Source: an uncultured Cocleimonas sp.
GTDB taxonomy: Bacteria > Pseudomonadota > Gammaproteobacteria > Thiotrichales > Thiotrichaceae
Direction of reading: 5' to 3'
Assembly: GCF_947495625.1 (NCBI RefSeq)
Contig: NZ_CANLZW010000035.1
Span: 1-50,099 of the forward strand
DNA: 50,099 nt
In this document: positions 24,831 through 33,207 of the stretch, piece after piece
Numbering within the stretch: position 1 is the first letter of the stretch
Layout of the letters: each line of letters opens with the position of its first letter
Position numbers and translations under genes: made by a program
Notes under the pieces: model-generated
What the model saw: the letters and a program-made list of their open reading frames with translations, nothing else
Databases searched by the model: none
Told to the model about the DNA's origin: nothing

Positions 24831-25856
24831 TTAACCCCAACAGCGTTCTGTACCTTCTTTAACGGTGATTGACTCAACACCCGGAGCTGGTTTATCCGTC
24901 ACAAGAGAGACGCCAGTATCAAAAAAGTCTTTGCCTTCAGTATTTTTAGGCTTAGTTTTGTCTTTGGCCCAAGCAGCGATAGCTTCGATACCTTTAGATG
25001 CCATTAATAAGGGATATTGTTGCGAAGTAGCACCAATAACACCGTCTTTGATATTAGCAATGCCAGGACAACCACCGTCAACAGAAACGATTAGCACATC
25101 ATCTTGACGATCAAAAGCTTTTAACGCTTCGTATGCTCCAGCAGCTGCTGGCTCATTGATCGTATAAACAACATTGATCATTGGATCTTTAGCAAGCAGA
25201 TTTTCCATTGCTTTACGTCCGCCTTCCTCATTACCAGCGGTCACATCATTACCAACAATGCGTTTATCAGACTCGTCACCCCATTTTTTTGGATCACCTA
25301 GATCAATTCCAAATCCTTGTAAAAATCCTTGGTCACGTAACACACCCACTGAAGGTTGGCTCACAGCTAAATCGAGCATAGCAATTTTTGCGTCTTTGGC
25401 TTTATCACCAAGAGTAGCCGCCGCCCATTTTCCGATTAATTCACCTGCAAGGAAGTTGTCCGTTGCAAATGTAGCGTCAGCTGCATCAATAGGCTCAAGT
25501 GGTGTATCGAGTGCGATTACTATGAGACCTGCATCACGCGCTTGTTTTACCGCAGGTACAATACCTGTAGTGTCGGAAGGTGTTAGCAGAATACCTTTCG
25601 CTCCATCTGCTATACAGGTTTCAATTGCTGCTACCTGACTTTCAGAATCGCCGTCAACTTTTCCTGCGTAAGATTTGAGTGTCATACCCAATTCCTTTGC
25701 TTTGGCTTCTGCACCTTCTTTCATCTTTACGAAGAAAGGATTGGTGTCAGTTTTGGTAATAAGACAAGCTGAAATGCCTTCAGCATTAACTGCAGTCATT
25801 GCTGTGGTTCCAAGAACCAGTGTTGCTAGTGCGCTTGTGATAGTTGTTTTTTTCAT
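24831..25856 (-). CDS. frcB: Sugar ABC transporter binding protein, FrcB-like
   Basis: 341-residue periplasmic sugar receptor of the ribose-binding (CUT2) class, the same length as Sinorhizobium FrcB. Signal peptide 1-25, cleavage likely after VNA. The mature protein has [40 protein letters not shown] and the C-terminal CWG. The true ligand may be fructose, ribose or, considering xylulokinase in the same operon, a pentose or pentitol. RBS AAGGAGAG precedes the ATG. Confidence 0.9.
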   Translation of the reverse strand: MKKTTITSALATLVLGTTAMTAVNAEGISACLITKTDTNPFFVKMKEGAEAKAKELGMTLKSYAGKVDGDSESQVAAIETCIADGAKGILLTPSDTTGIVPAVKQARDAGLIVIALDTPLEPIDAADATFATDNFLAGELIGKWAAATLGDKAKDAKIAMLDLAVSQPSVGVLRDQGFLQGFGIDLGDPKKWGDESDKRIVGNDVTAGNEEGGRKAMENLLAKDPMINVVYTINEPAAAGAYEALKAFDRQDDVLIVSVDGGCPGIANIKDGVIGATSQQYPLLMASKGIEAIAAWAKDKTKPKNTEGKDFFDTGVSLVTDKPAPGVESITVKEGTERCWG

Positions 25857-25890
25857 GTGTTACTCTCCTTGTTAAATAAAAAAATATTAA

Positions 25891-25908
25891 TAAGTGGGGG
25901 GCATTTTT
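25891..25908 (+). repeat. Possible truncated dispersed repeat upstream of frcB
   Basis: TAAGTGGGGGGCATTTTT retains the A-G-T-then-G-run core and a T-run but lacks the rest. It may be a decayed copy or chance. Confidence 0.3.
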
Positions 25909-25942
25909 CATGCTTTCTTAAATTTTCAATCTAGCTCTTTTA

Positions 25943-26314
25943 CTAAAGCCCGTAGTATTGGACACGTGTTACGGTTTCTTCTTTAAGCTGTTTGAATTCT
26001 TCCATAATCACCACTATTCGCTCTTTTGTAGATATTTTTTTATCTACAATACTATTTAATTCGGCAGTTGCAGCCAGCAGTGAAGGTGAAACCTCTTTGA
26101 TATTTTCAATGGTACTGCTTCCACTGTCAGATACGAAAGTATTCTCTGATCGTCCAAAATGATACTTTTTGCTGGCAGGTAGTAGTGAGCCTTTAGTTCG
26201 TTTGTATTTGATTCGTAAGATATCGATGTCATTGGTAGTTTGCAGTGAATATCGCTCGATTTCCTGCAAACTTGTCACACCCATCATTGTTAAAGTAGGA
26301 TATTTATCAGACAT
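25943..26314 (-). CDS. UPF0325/DUF3461 (YaeH-like) protein
   Basis: 123 residues, matching the YaeH/UPF0325 family of unknown role, found mainly in gammaproteobacteria. Recognisable blocks are the start LTMMGVTSLQEIERYSLQ, DILRIKYKRTKGSLLPASKKYHFGR and IKEVSPSLLAATAELNSI. Cytoplasmic, no signal peptide. It precedes frcB in the same direction but about 85 bases away; no functional link is implied. Confidence 0.85.
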   Translation of the reverse strand: MSDKYPTLTMMGVTSLQEIERYSLQTTNDIDILRIKYKRTKGSLLPASKKYHFGRSENTFVSDSGSSTIENIKEVSPSLLAATAELNSIVDKKISTKERIVVIMEEFKQLKEETVTRVQYYGL

Positions 26315-26452
26315 TCGTATTTACTCCATTTTGTTGTATTAATTTCTATATAAAAATTTTTTCTATAGGCTTACTAAACTATTAATTAGTAGGCACTAAA
26401 AAAATATATTCCTCACATTCATAGGACTACATTCTCATATTTTTAAATTCAA

Positions 26453-27451
26453 TTAATCAATTCGCTTATCGTCACGGAATTTATGGATAAACTGTTCGCG
26501 CGGTGTAAGGTAAACAGTTTGACCAGAGGCCACAATTACCGAGCCTTCCGAACGTACAGTCAGCGTCCCCATATTCTCAACATCAACATATGAAATTGTA
26601 TCGGATCCCAAATTTTCTGAGTAACGCATTATTCCTTGCCAGCTACCTTTAGTTTCATCTAAATCAACATGTTCCGGACGGATGCCAAATACATCACAAT
26701 CATTTTGCTTAGCGAAGTCACCTTCAACAAGATTCATTTTTGGAGATCCTATAAACCCAGCTACAAAGGGTGAGGTAGGCGTGTTATATAGGTCCATAGG
26801 CGTTCCTACTTGCTCAATCATGCCCGCTCGTAAAACTACGATTTGATCTGCCATTGTCATTGCTTCGACCTGATCATGAGTGACGTATACCATGGTGGCA
26901 CCGATTTTCTTGTGTAATTCTGCGATTTCAACTCTCATCTGACCGCGTAATAATGCATCGAGATTAGATAAAGGCTCATCAAATAAGAAAACCTTTGGGT
27001 CACGTACAATGGCTCGACCAATCGCTACGCGTTGGCGTTGTCCGCCTGATAAATCTTTAGGGCGACGATCTAAAAGTTGATCGAGTTCTAATATTTTTGC
27101 CGCTTCTAATACGACTTTCTTTTTTTCCGCCTTGGGTGTTTTTTTCAAGGTCATACCAAAGCCAATATTTTCTTCGACAGTCATGTGAGGATATAAAGCA
27201 TAAGACTGGAATACCATGGCTATGCCACGTTCAGCAGGTTCTTTATGTGTGACATCATCGCCACCAATAGTTATCTGTCCTGATGTAACTGTTTCCAAAC
27301 CTGCAATCATTCGTAGCAAAGTTGACTTGCAGCATCCAGATGGACCAACCAAAACCGTAAAAGAACCGGAAGGGATTTTCAGATTCATATTGGGAACAAC
27401 AGTCAACTTGCCATAGCTTTTTACGACATTTTTAAATTCTACAATACTCAT
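26453..27451 (-). CDS. Alpha-glucoside/sucrose ABC transporter ATPase (MalK/UgpC type) with altered Walker A
   Basis: 332-residue ATPase of the CUT1 class, with ATPase domain (1-235) and a shortened C-terminal OB-fold domain. Signature [14 protein letters not shown], Walker B VFLFDEP and H-loop VTHD are normal. The Walker A reads GPSGCCKST (36-44) instead of GPSGCGKST: the invariant Gly before Lys42 is Cys41 (TGC for GGC at 27329-27331). This should harm ATP binding unless it is a sequence error or another ATPase substitutes. The ATG at 27451 has AAGGA upstream and is preferred to the TTG one codon earlier. It ends the binding protein-permease-permease-ATPase operon. Confidence 0.9.
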   Translation of the reverse strand: MSIVEFKNVVKSYGKLTVVPNMNLKIPSGSFTVLVGPSGCCKSTLLRMIAGLETVTSGQITIGGDDVTHKEPAERGIAMVFQSYALYPHMTVEENIGFGMTLKKTPKAEKKKVVLEAAKILELDQLLDRRPKDLSGGQRQRVAIGRAIVRDPKVFLFDEPLSNLDALLRGQMRVEIAELHKKIGATMVYVTHDQVEAMTMADQIVVLRAGMIEQVGTPMDLYNTPTSPFVAGFIGSPKMNLVEGDFAKQNDCDVFGIRPEHVDLDETKGSWQGIMRYSENLGSDTISYVDVENMGTLTVRSEGSVIVASGQTVYLTPREQFIHKFRDDKRID

Positions 27452-27462
27452 CAAAAATTCCT

Positions 27463-28326
27463 TTAACCTTTAACACCGGTTGATGCAATAGATGCAATAA
27501 ATGTCCTTTGCATTGAAAGATAAAAAACCAATACAGGTAACGTTATAATAGATAGATATGCCATGATTTCGCCCCAGGCAATATTCAGCTGGAAAAAATA
27601 TTGAAGACCAACCATTACTGGACGATAACTTTCAGACTGGGTTGTCATTAATGGCCAAAGATATTGGTTATACATAACTAAAAACTTGAGGATGGCCGCA
27701 GTGGCGAAGCAGGGGCCTGCTAGTGGCACAATGACTCTGGAGTAGACTTGAAACCAGGTGGCACCATCGACTCTGGCAGCTTCAACAAGATCACGCGGTA
27801 AATCTTTGAAATATTGGATAAACAAGAAGATTGTTAATCCATCGGCGATCCATGGGATAATCTGTACATGATAGCTATCCAGCCAACCAATTTGAAAGCC
27901 ATCCACACCGATCCATGGGAGTTTGTTAACTAACATTAATAATGGAATAGCAATCGTTTCAAAAGGAACGATTAAAGTGGCTAAAATCACTGATAATAAA
28001 ACTGCTTTTCCTTTAAATTCTAGAAATACAAATGAGAATGCGGCCATAGAGCACAAGAATAAAGAGGAAATTACTGTTATGGCAGTAACAACTATCGAAT
28101 TAAAGACAAAACGACCAATAGGAACTCGTTCCCAAGCACTGCTATAGTTATTTAATGAAGTCTCGCCGACTGGCAAGAAAGCGCGGAAAGAGGAGCTGTC
28201 TTGTAAAAGCTGTAAGTCGGGTTTTAAAGATGACACAACCATAAAAACGACAGGAAATATAAATAGTAAAGCTACCCACGTTAATAAAAGATACTTCAAA
28301 AGTGTAGAACGAGTATTTATATTCAT
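27463..28326 (-). CDS. Alpha-glucoside/sucrose ABC permease (MalG type)
   Basis: 287-residue CUT1 inner-membrane permease with six predicted helices. The EAA loop is [20 protein letters not shown] followed by the conserved G and P. Its start overlaps the upstream permease stop by four bases (ATGA), and eight bases separate it from the ATPase gene, so the operon is tightly coupled. Substrate inferred from the divergent amylosucrase and GH32-like genes. Confidence 0.92.
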   Translation of the reverse strand: MNINTRSTLLKYLLLTWVALLFIFPVVFMVVSSLKPDLQLLQDSSSFRAFLPVGETSLNNYSSAWERVPIGRFVFNSIVVTAITVISSLFLCSMAAFSFVFLEFKGKAVLLSVILATLIVPFETIAIPLLMLVNKLPWIGVDGFQIGWLDSYHVQIIPWIADGLTIFLFIQYFKDLPRDLVEAARVDGATWFQVYSRVIVPLAGPCFATAAILKFLVMYNQYLWPLMTTQSESYRPVMVGLQYFFQLNIAWGEIMAYLSIITLPVLVFYLSMQRTFIASIASTGVKG

Positions 28327-29402
28327 GTGCGGTCCCTCGTAAGAAAGCGTTGTATTAAAGAAATACTGAGCACGATTAGGAAAAGCACAACCGCTATGGC
28401 AGAGCCTCCTGCAATATCTTGCTTTTCATAACCACGTTGGACGGATTGAAATACCAAGGTTTGAGTACTATCTACTGGTCCTCCTCGTGTCATCACATCA
28501 ACCTGAGCAAACAACGCAAAGGCTTGCATTGTGATTACAACCATTATCAAAACTGCTGTATTCTTTAGTCCAGGCCAAGTTACATATCTGAAAGTTTGCC
28601 ATCGGGTTGCACCTTCTAGAGCCGCCGCTTCATAAAGAGATCCGGAAATTGTCTGTAACCCGGATAGCCAGATAATCATATGAAAACCGACACCCTGCCA
28701 AATCGACATAACCATGATAGAACCTAAGGCTGTACTGGAATTACCCAGCCAATCCACCGGTTCAAACAGACCAAAACTGAAAAAACTCAACATGGCATTT
28801 AACAAACCATTTTCACCGTCATATATAAATCGCCATAGAATAGATACCACGACAATTGATATAACTACTGGCATGAAATAGATAGTTCGGAAAATATTAA
28901 TACCGGGCAACTTCTGGTTAATCATCAACGCGAGGAGTAATGCAAATGCGCCTTGCAACGGAGCCACTATCAGTACAAATAGGATTGTATTGACCAAAGC
29001 TTTCATAAAAAGCTTATCCCTTGCTAATACTACCCATTTCCTATCGTTACTTAAGGGAAAAGAGAACCACTCGCGCATCCCTTTTAGATGTTCATAATCG
29101 GGGTTATTACGAGTAAATTTTCTCATGCGGGGATATTGAATATCACCATTAGGCTTGATAACTGTTTTACCTTCTGCATCTTTCTCAGGTTCGACGGTTA
29201 AAGTGCCCACACCAATAAGACTACTGAAGTTACTCCAACCAACAAACTCAGTTGGATTAGGGGAGATCAAACGTTGATTGGTAAAAGAAAACCAAAAAGC
29301 GAGTAAAAAGGGAACAATTAAAAAAAGAAATATTAGACCAGAAGCAGGTAAAGCCATTAACCAGCCGACTTTGTTTTGGTTTTTGGGTTTGCTATTGGCC
29401 AT
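28323..29402 (-). CDS. Alpha-glucoside/sucrose ABC permease (MalF type)
   Basis: 359-residue CUT1 permease. The first helix (about 13-33) is followed by an unusually long, charged periplasmic loop (about 45-130), like the P2 loop of MalF, then five more helices. The EAA motif is LYEAAALEGATRWQTFRYV. The first permease of the operon, about 160 bases after the binding-protein gene. Confidence 0.9.
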   Translation of the reverse strand: MANSKPKNQNKVGWLMALPASGLIFLFLIVPFLLAFWFSFTNQRLISPNPTEFVGWSNFSSLIGVGTLTVEPEKDAEGKTVIKPNGDIQYPRMRKFTRNNPDYEHLKGMREWFSFPLSNDRKWVVLARDKLFMKALVNTILFVLIVAPLQGAFALLLALMINQKLPGINIFRTIYFMPVVISIVVVSILWRFIYDGENGLLNAMLSFFSFGLFEPVDWLGNSSTALGSIMVMSIWQGVGFHMIIWLSGLQTISGSLYEAAALEGATRWQTFRYVTWPGLKNTAVLIMVVITMQAFALFAQVDVMTRGGPVDSTQTLVFQSVQRGYEKQDIAGGSAIAVVLFLIVLSISLIQRFLTRDRT

Positions 29403-29464
29403 TAGAAAATCTCATTTGCGGGGTTTGTTTTGAAAAAATACCACCTTAAAACATCCTTCCAATC

Positions 29465-29505
29465 TTTCTAAACCTATCCAAAATAAATTTGGATAGGTTT
29501 AGAAA
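29465..29505 (-). promoter_or_regulatory. 18-bp perfect hairpin between binding protein and permease
   Basis: Arms 29465-29482 (TTTCTAAACCTATCCAAA) and 29488-29505 are exact complements with a five-base loop. It lies downstream of the binding-protein stop (29560) on the minus strand. No U-run follows. A message-stabilising role is likely. Confidence 0.75.
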
Positions 29506-29559
29506 CTGCTATTAAACAGATAAACAACGAAGGAAATAAAAGGCTTTCAATCTTATGTA

Positions 29560-30813
29560 TTACTTGTAGTTATTATTCTTTTTCAAGTCAGTATTAATTG
29601 CATCAGCTGCAGCATCCAAGGTGTCAGCGACATCAGCACCATTAGCTATATCCGCAAGTGCTTTTTCAAACTCTAGAGTTACAACATTATAAGCAGGAGT
29701 TGAAACTCGCTTGGTAGCTTGTTTTTTACTGAGGTCAAAGAAAACATTTAACGGACCGCCTTCTTTGTAATTAGTTGTCATACTTGTAGCAGTCTTAGTT
29801 GCTGGAATTAAACCTGTTGCGTCAGAGAAAGCTGCAAGGTATTTATCCTGCATTGCAAAACGGATAAAGTCATTGCCACCTTTTTGATTTTTACTGCTTC
29901 CAGATACACCAAACTGCCAAGAAGAAGCACCAATTTTAGGGCCATTGCCCATATCTGGAGCGGGTAAGAATAACAAATCATCACCAAATTTCTCTAATGC
30001 ACCTAATGCTGCCCAATTGCCATTCCACTGGAGGGCATATTTTCCATCAACAAAACCAGTTTCACGATCAGCCCCATCCTGAGAAGTTCCTGGAACGAGT
30101 TTATTAGTGAACAATGACTGCCACCACTTGCCAAATGCTATTGCCTCATCACTATTTAAAACATCTTCTGCAGACGACTTACTTGGATCCATTAAATCCC
30201 CGCCCATACTCTGAAGTAACGGACCAAAAGCATATGAATACCACTCGCCTTTCCATGCAAGACCTAAATCTAGTGGATACTCAAAACTCTTGTCTGCTGC
30301 CAAAGTGGCGATCGCTTTATTAAACTCATCAAATGACCATGGCTTGTCAAGAGTAGGGATACGTATGCTGTGCTTCTCAAGTACAGATTTACGTGCAAAC
30401 ATTGCGATCGCAGCATCCCATAAGCCTATAGAGTATATTTTGCCATCATAGCGACCAATAGCACCTTCAAGTAAACTCTTGACTTCAGCATCAGTAATTT
30501 CCAATGGTGCAAGATATTTTGACCAAGCCCAGTTTGGCATTAGCGGGCCATCAACATCAATAATATCAGGTAATTTTCCGGCTAAGGCTGCTGCAACAAC
30601 AGACTCATTGTAGGATTCTTGTGGGAACTCAGCTAGATTAACTTTCCAGTCCGATTGTGAGGCATTAAAATCTGTGATGATGCCTGTCAGTACCGTCTTT
30701 TCTTTTTCATTACCTGCACCGTGATACCACAGGCTTAGATCTGTCTGAGCCATTGCTAAACCACTGCTCAGTGTTACTGCTCCAGCAATTATTATGTTCA
30801 AAGCTAGCTTCAT
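29560..30813 (-). CDS. Alpha-glucoside/sucrose ABC binding protein
   Basis: 417-residue periplasmic family-1 solute-binding protein. Signal peptide 1-22 with cleavage after AMA. Mature landmarks are DLSLWYHGAGNEKEK, GKLPDIIDVDGPLMPNW, and WNGNWAALGALEKFG. The sugar is not visible from sequence; sucrose or a similar alpha-glucoside is inferred from amylosucrase encoded across the divergent promoter region. A LacI-type operator is centred about 50 bases upstream of the ATG, so the same regulator should control it. Confidence 0.88.
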   Translation of the reverse strand: MKLALNIIIAGAVTLSSGLAMAQTDLSLWYHGAGNEKEKTVLTGIITDFNASQSDWKVNLAEFPQESYNESVVAAALAGKLPDIIDVDGPLMPNWAWSKYLAPLEITDAEVKSLLEGAIGRYDGKIYSIGLWDAAIAMFARKSVLEKHSIRIPTLDKPWSFDEFNKAIATLAADKSFEYPLDLGLAWKGEWYSYAFGPLLQSMGGDLMDPSKSSAEDVLNSDEAIAFGKWWQSLFTNKLVPGTSQDGADRETGFVDGKYALQWNGNWAALGALEKFGDDLLFLPAPDMGNGPKIGASSWQFGVSGSSKNQKGGNDFIRFAMQDKYLAAFSDATGLIPATKTATSMTTNYKEGGPLNVFFDLSKKQATKRVSTPAYNVVTLEFEKALADIANGADVADTLDAAADAINTDLKKNNNYK

Positions 30814-30854
30814 TATTCATTCTCCTCCGTTATATATATAGATAACCTGTCTAA

Positions 30855-30870
30855 ATGACAAGGTTGTCAT
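30855..30870 (-). promoter_or_regulatory. LacI-type operator for the sugar ABC operon
   Basis: ATGACAAGGTTGTCAT, a perfect seven-base dyad around a central GG, identical to 31001-31016. On the minus strand it lies between a TTGACA (complement of 30904-30909) with a downstream TATAGG at 20-bp spacing and the gene start at 30813, so bound repressor would block early elongation. Confidence 0.75.
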
Positions 30871-30967
30871 TTTTTCACCTATACTGCATAACATCATAGG
30901 AACTGTCAATAAAAAAATAACCCTATAATCATATAGGCGTAGGTAATTATTAAATATTATGAAAGTG

Positions 30968-30996
30968 TTGATTCAAATGGATATTCAATATATTCT
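30968..30996 (+). promoter_or_regulatory. Promoter of the LacI-type gene
   Basis: TTGATT (30968-30973) and TATTCT (30991-30996) with a 17-base spacer form a good sigma-70 promoter. The start of transcription falls at the operator 31001-31016, which predicts autoregulation. Confidence 0.55.
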
Positions 30997-31000
30997 AATA

Positions 31001-31016
31001 ATGACAAGGTTGTCAT
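31001..31016 (+). promoter_or_regulatory. LacI-type operator, autoregulatory copy
   Basis: Second exact copy of ATGACAAGGTTGTCAT, overlapping the expected transcription start and ending three bases before the GGAGG ribosome binding site. Confidence 0.75.
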
Positions 31017-31028
31017 ATGGAGGGTTTT

Positions 31029-32108
31029 TTGGCTGATATTCATGATGTTGCGAAACTTGCAGGAGTTTCTATCAAAACTGTTTCACGTGTTATTAATCAC
31101 GAGCAAGGTGTCCGTGAAATCACGCGTGCAAGAGTGCAAAAAGCAATTGATAAACTTCAATATACGCCTCACATTGGAGCACGCCTAATGCGCTCTAGCA
31201 AGTCTAACTTAATAGGACTGATATCCAGTACCATATCAACTGTGAGTCGTGATCCGGTAAAATCAGGATTATCTTCAATACACATAGTTAGTGGAATACA
31301 ACAATACTGTCGTAAAGCAAACAAAACATTGTTAATTATTGATACCGAGCCAGATGAAGAAGACATCAAGAGTTCAATTGATATATTCAGATCACATCAA
31401 GTAGAAGGCATTTTTCATATATTGAATTATCATCATCAAGTTTCACCACTTCAATACTCTGACACACCTTTTTGGATAGTTAATGGGTACTCAAATTCTC
31501 AAACAGCTGCAGTAGTGCCTGATGACTATCATGGGCAAAAATTAGCGGTTGAATATTTGCTCCAACAAGGCCATACCAGAATCGGCTATATCGGTTTATC
31601 AACCAGTATAGAGGCGGGCAAGCTACGCTTAAAAGGGTTTCAAGAAACCATCCAACAATATGATTTGCCATACGATTTAATGCTTACAGAATTAGGGATT
31701 AAAAACGCCAGCGATAATAGTTTTTCACTACTGCATGAAGCATTAGACAAGCTATTGAAACACGCATCACCACCTACAGCTATCTGTTTTGGTAATGATG
31801 AAATGGCTTTACAAGCTATTCCAATATTAGAAAAACGGGGACTAAATATTCCGGATGATATTTCGATTATGGGTTATGACAATGACTTCGCAACCGCTGC
31901 GGCTGCTCGACCCAAGCTAACGACTGTTTCGTTACCCTATCAGCGCATGGGGCAGATTGCTGCGGAAAACCTGTTACGACAACTACAAGATCCCGATGCA
32001 GAATCAAAGTTTGAAGACTACCCAATTAAAGTTAAAGGCGAAGTAGTAGTTAGGGAGTCTGTTAGAGCATTAAGCTCAATAAAAATCGCTTCCAAAAAAA
32101 TTATATAG
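31029..32108 (+). CDS. LacI-family transcription regulator
   Basis: 359 residues from the TTG at 31029. The N-terminal helix-turn-helix is DIHDVAKLAGVSIKTVSRVIN and the hinge helix HIGARLMRSSKS; the ligand domain follows with GHTRIGYIGLS, FGNDEMAL and MGYDNDFATAA. An ATG at 31017 is in frame but would turn GGAGG (31019-31023) into coding; as the RBS it is spaced five bases from the TTG, and the family's usual start is M-x-DIHDVA, so TTG is preferred. It heads the plus-strand operon with the GH32-like and amylosucrase genes and probably represses both divergent operons via the two identical operators. Confidence 0.9.
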   Translation: MADIHDVAKLAGVSIKTVSRVINHEQGVREITRARVQKAIDKLQYTPHIGARLMRSSKSNLIGLISSTISTVSRDPVKSGLSSIHIVSGIQQYCRKANKTLLIIDTEPDEEDIKSSIDIFRSHQVEGIFHILNYHHQVSPLQYSDTPFWIVNGYSNSQTAAVVPDDYHGQKLAVEYLLQQGHTRIGYIGLSTSIEAGKLRLKGFQETIQQYDLPYDLMLTELGIKNASDNSFSLLHEALDKLLKHASPPTAICFGNDEMALQAIPILEKRGLNIPDDISIMGYDNDFATAAAARPKLTTVSLPYQRMGQIAAENLLRQLQDPDAESKFEDYPIKVKGEVVVRESVRALSSIKIASKKII

Positions 32109-32120
32109 AGTTAAATCAAT

Positions 32121-33095
32121 ATGTTAGCACTGGATGACAAATGGGTATGGGATTACTGGTTAGTTCGAAATCCTGATGATAATTTGTGGCATGTTTTTTT
32201 TCTGCAAGCGGACAAATCAATAATTGATCCTGAGTTACGTCATTGGAATGTCAGTTTTGGGCATGCAACTTCAACAGATTTGATTCAATGGGATTATTTG
32301 GGTACCTGTTTTCAACCCGCCAATAGCCCATCGTGGGATGATAAAACAACATGGACAGGCTCTGTAGTCCAAAATGAAGATGGGTTATGGCATTTATTTT
32401 ACACTGGCTCTAGTGAAGAGGAAAATGGCCTGATACAGCGTATAGGTCATGCTACCAGTAGTGACTTACATCATTGGGTACGTGTAGACAATGGTTTTTG
32501 CCTAGATCTTGATGCTCGTTGGTATGATTCGGAATATAGACCAGATTATTGGCATGATCGTGCAATGCGCGATCCTTGGGTAATGCGTGATCCTGAGGGT
32601 TCAGGTTGGATGATGTTTTTTACCGCTCGGGTGCCAGGTATTGAGGAAGCCAATAATGCTGGCGCAATTGGTTTAGCACGATCAAATGATCTGTATAAAT
32701 GGACACTGTCACCACCAGTTTTTCAAGGAGGTTTTGGTCAGTTAGAAGTGCCTCAGGTCATCCAGATAAGCGGTAAATGGTATTGTTTATTTTGTAACTC
32801 TGGTGATCATTGGTCGAAGGCATATGAGGCCAATATGCCTGGAGGAAAGGTATCCGGAACACACTATTTGATGGCCGATAATATTAATGGCCCCTGGACT
32901 ATTGCCCCTGGTAAATTTTTGGATGGTGGGCTACCTTGTCGCCGTTATGTAGGTAAATTGCTTGAGACGGATGCTGGCTTAAGATATATGAGTTTTTGGC
33001 ACGATACTGCCGAAGGTGAATTTATCGGTACTTTAAGTGATCCAGTTGAGGTGAAGCTTACAAACGGTTTATTAGAGCTGATCGAAAATAACTGA
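32121..33095 (+). CDS. GH32-like five-bladed propeller glycosidase
   Basis: 324 residues, no signal peptide, one catalytic propeller with no C-terminal sandwich. Clan-J-like marks: WDYW near the start with candidate nucleophile D11, TWTGSVVQNEDGLWHLFYTG, RDPWVM with transition-state Asp D151, and LEVPQV with candidate acid/base E209. This fits a cytoplasmic fructosidase/sucrose hydrolase of the GH32 or a GH43-related type. The WDYW segment deviates from the GH32 WMNDPNG signature, so exact activity is uncertain. It lies 12 bases after the regulator gene and before amylosucrase. Confidence 0.75.
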   Translation: MLALDDKWVWDYWLVRNPDDNLWHVFFLQADKSIIDPELRHWNVSFGHATSTDLIQWDYLGTCFQPANSPSWDDKTTWTGSVVQNEDGLWHLFYTGSSEEENGLIQRIGHATSSDLHHWVRVDNGFCLDLDARWYDSEYRPDYWHDRAMRDPWVMRDPEGSGWMMFFTARVPGIEEANNAGAIGLARSNDLYKWTLSPPVFQGGFGQLEVPQVIQISGKWYCLFCNSGDHWSKAYEANMPGGKVSGTHYLMADNINGPWTIAPGKFLDGGLPCRRYVGKLLETDAGLRYMSFWHDTAEGEFIGTLSDPVEVKLTNGLLELIENN

Positions 33096-33207
33096 AATTG
33101 ACAATAATACGTTTCTAAATGGAATAGTATAAAACCTAGCTTTCAATTCTTCTTTAATAAAAGAGCTCTAAACAAATCCCTGCTACTTAACGATTGAAAT
33201 TTAAACT

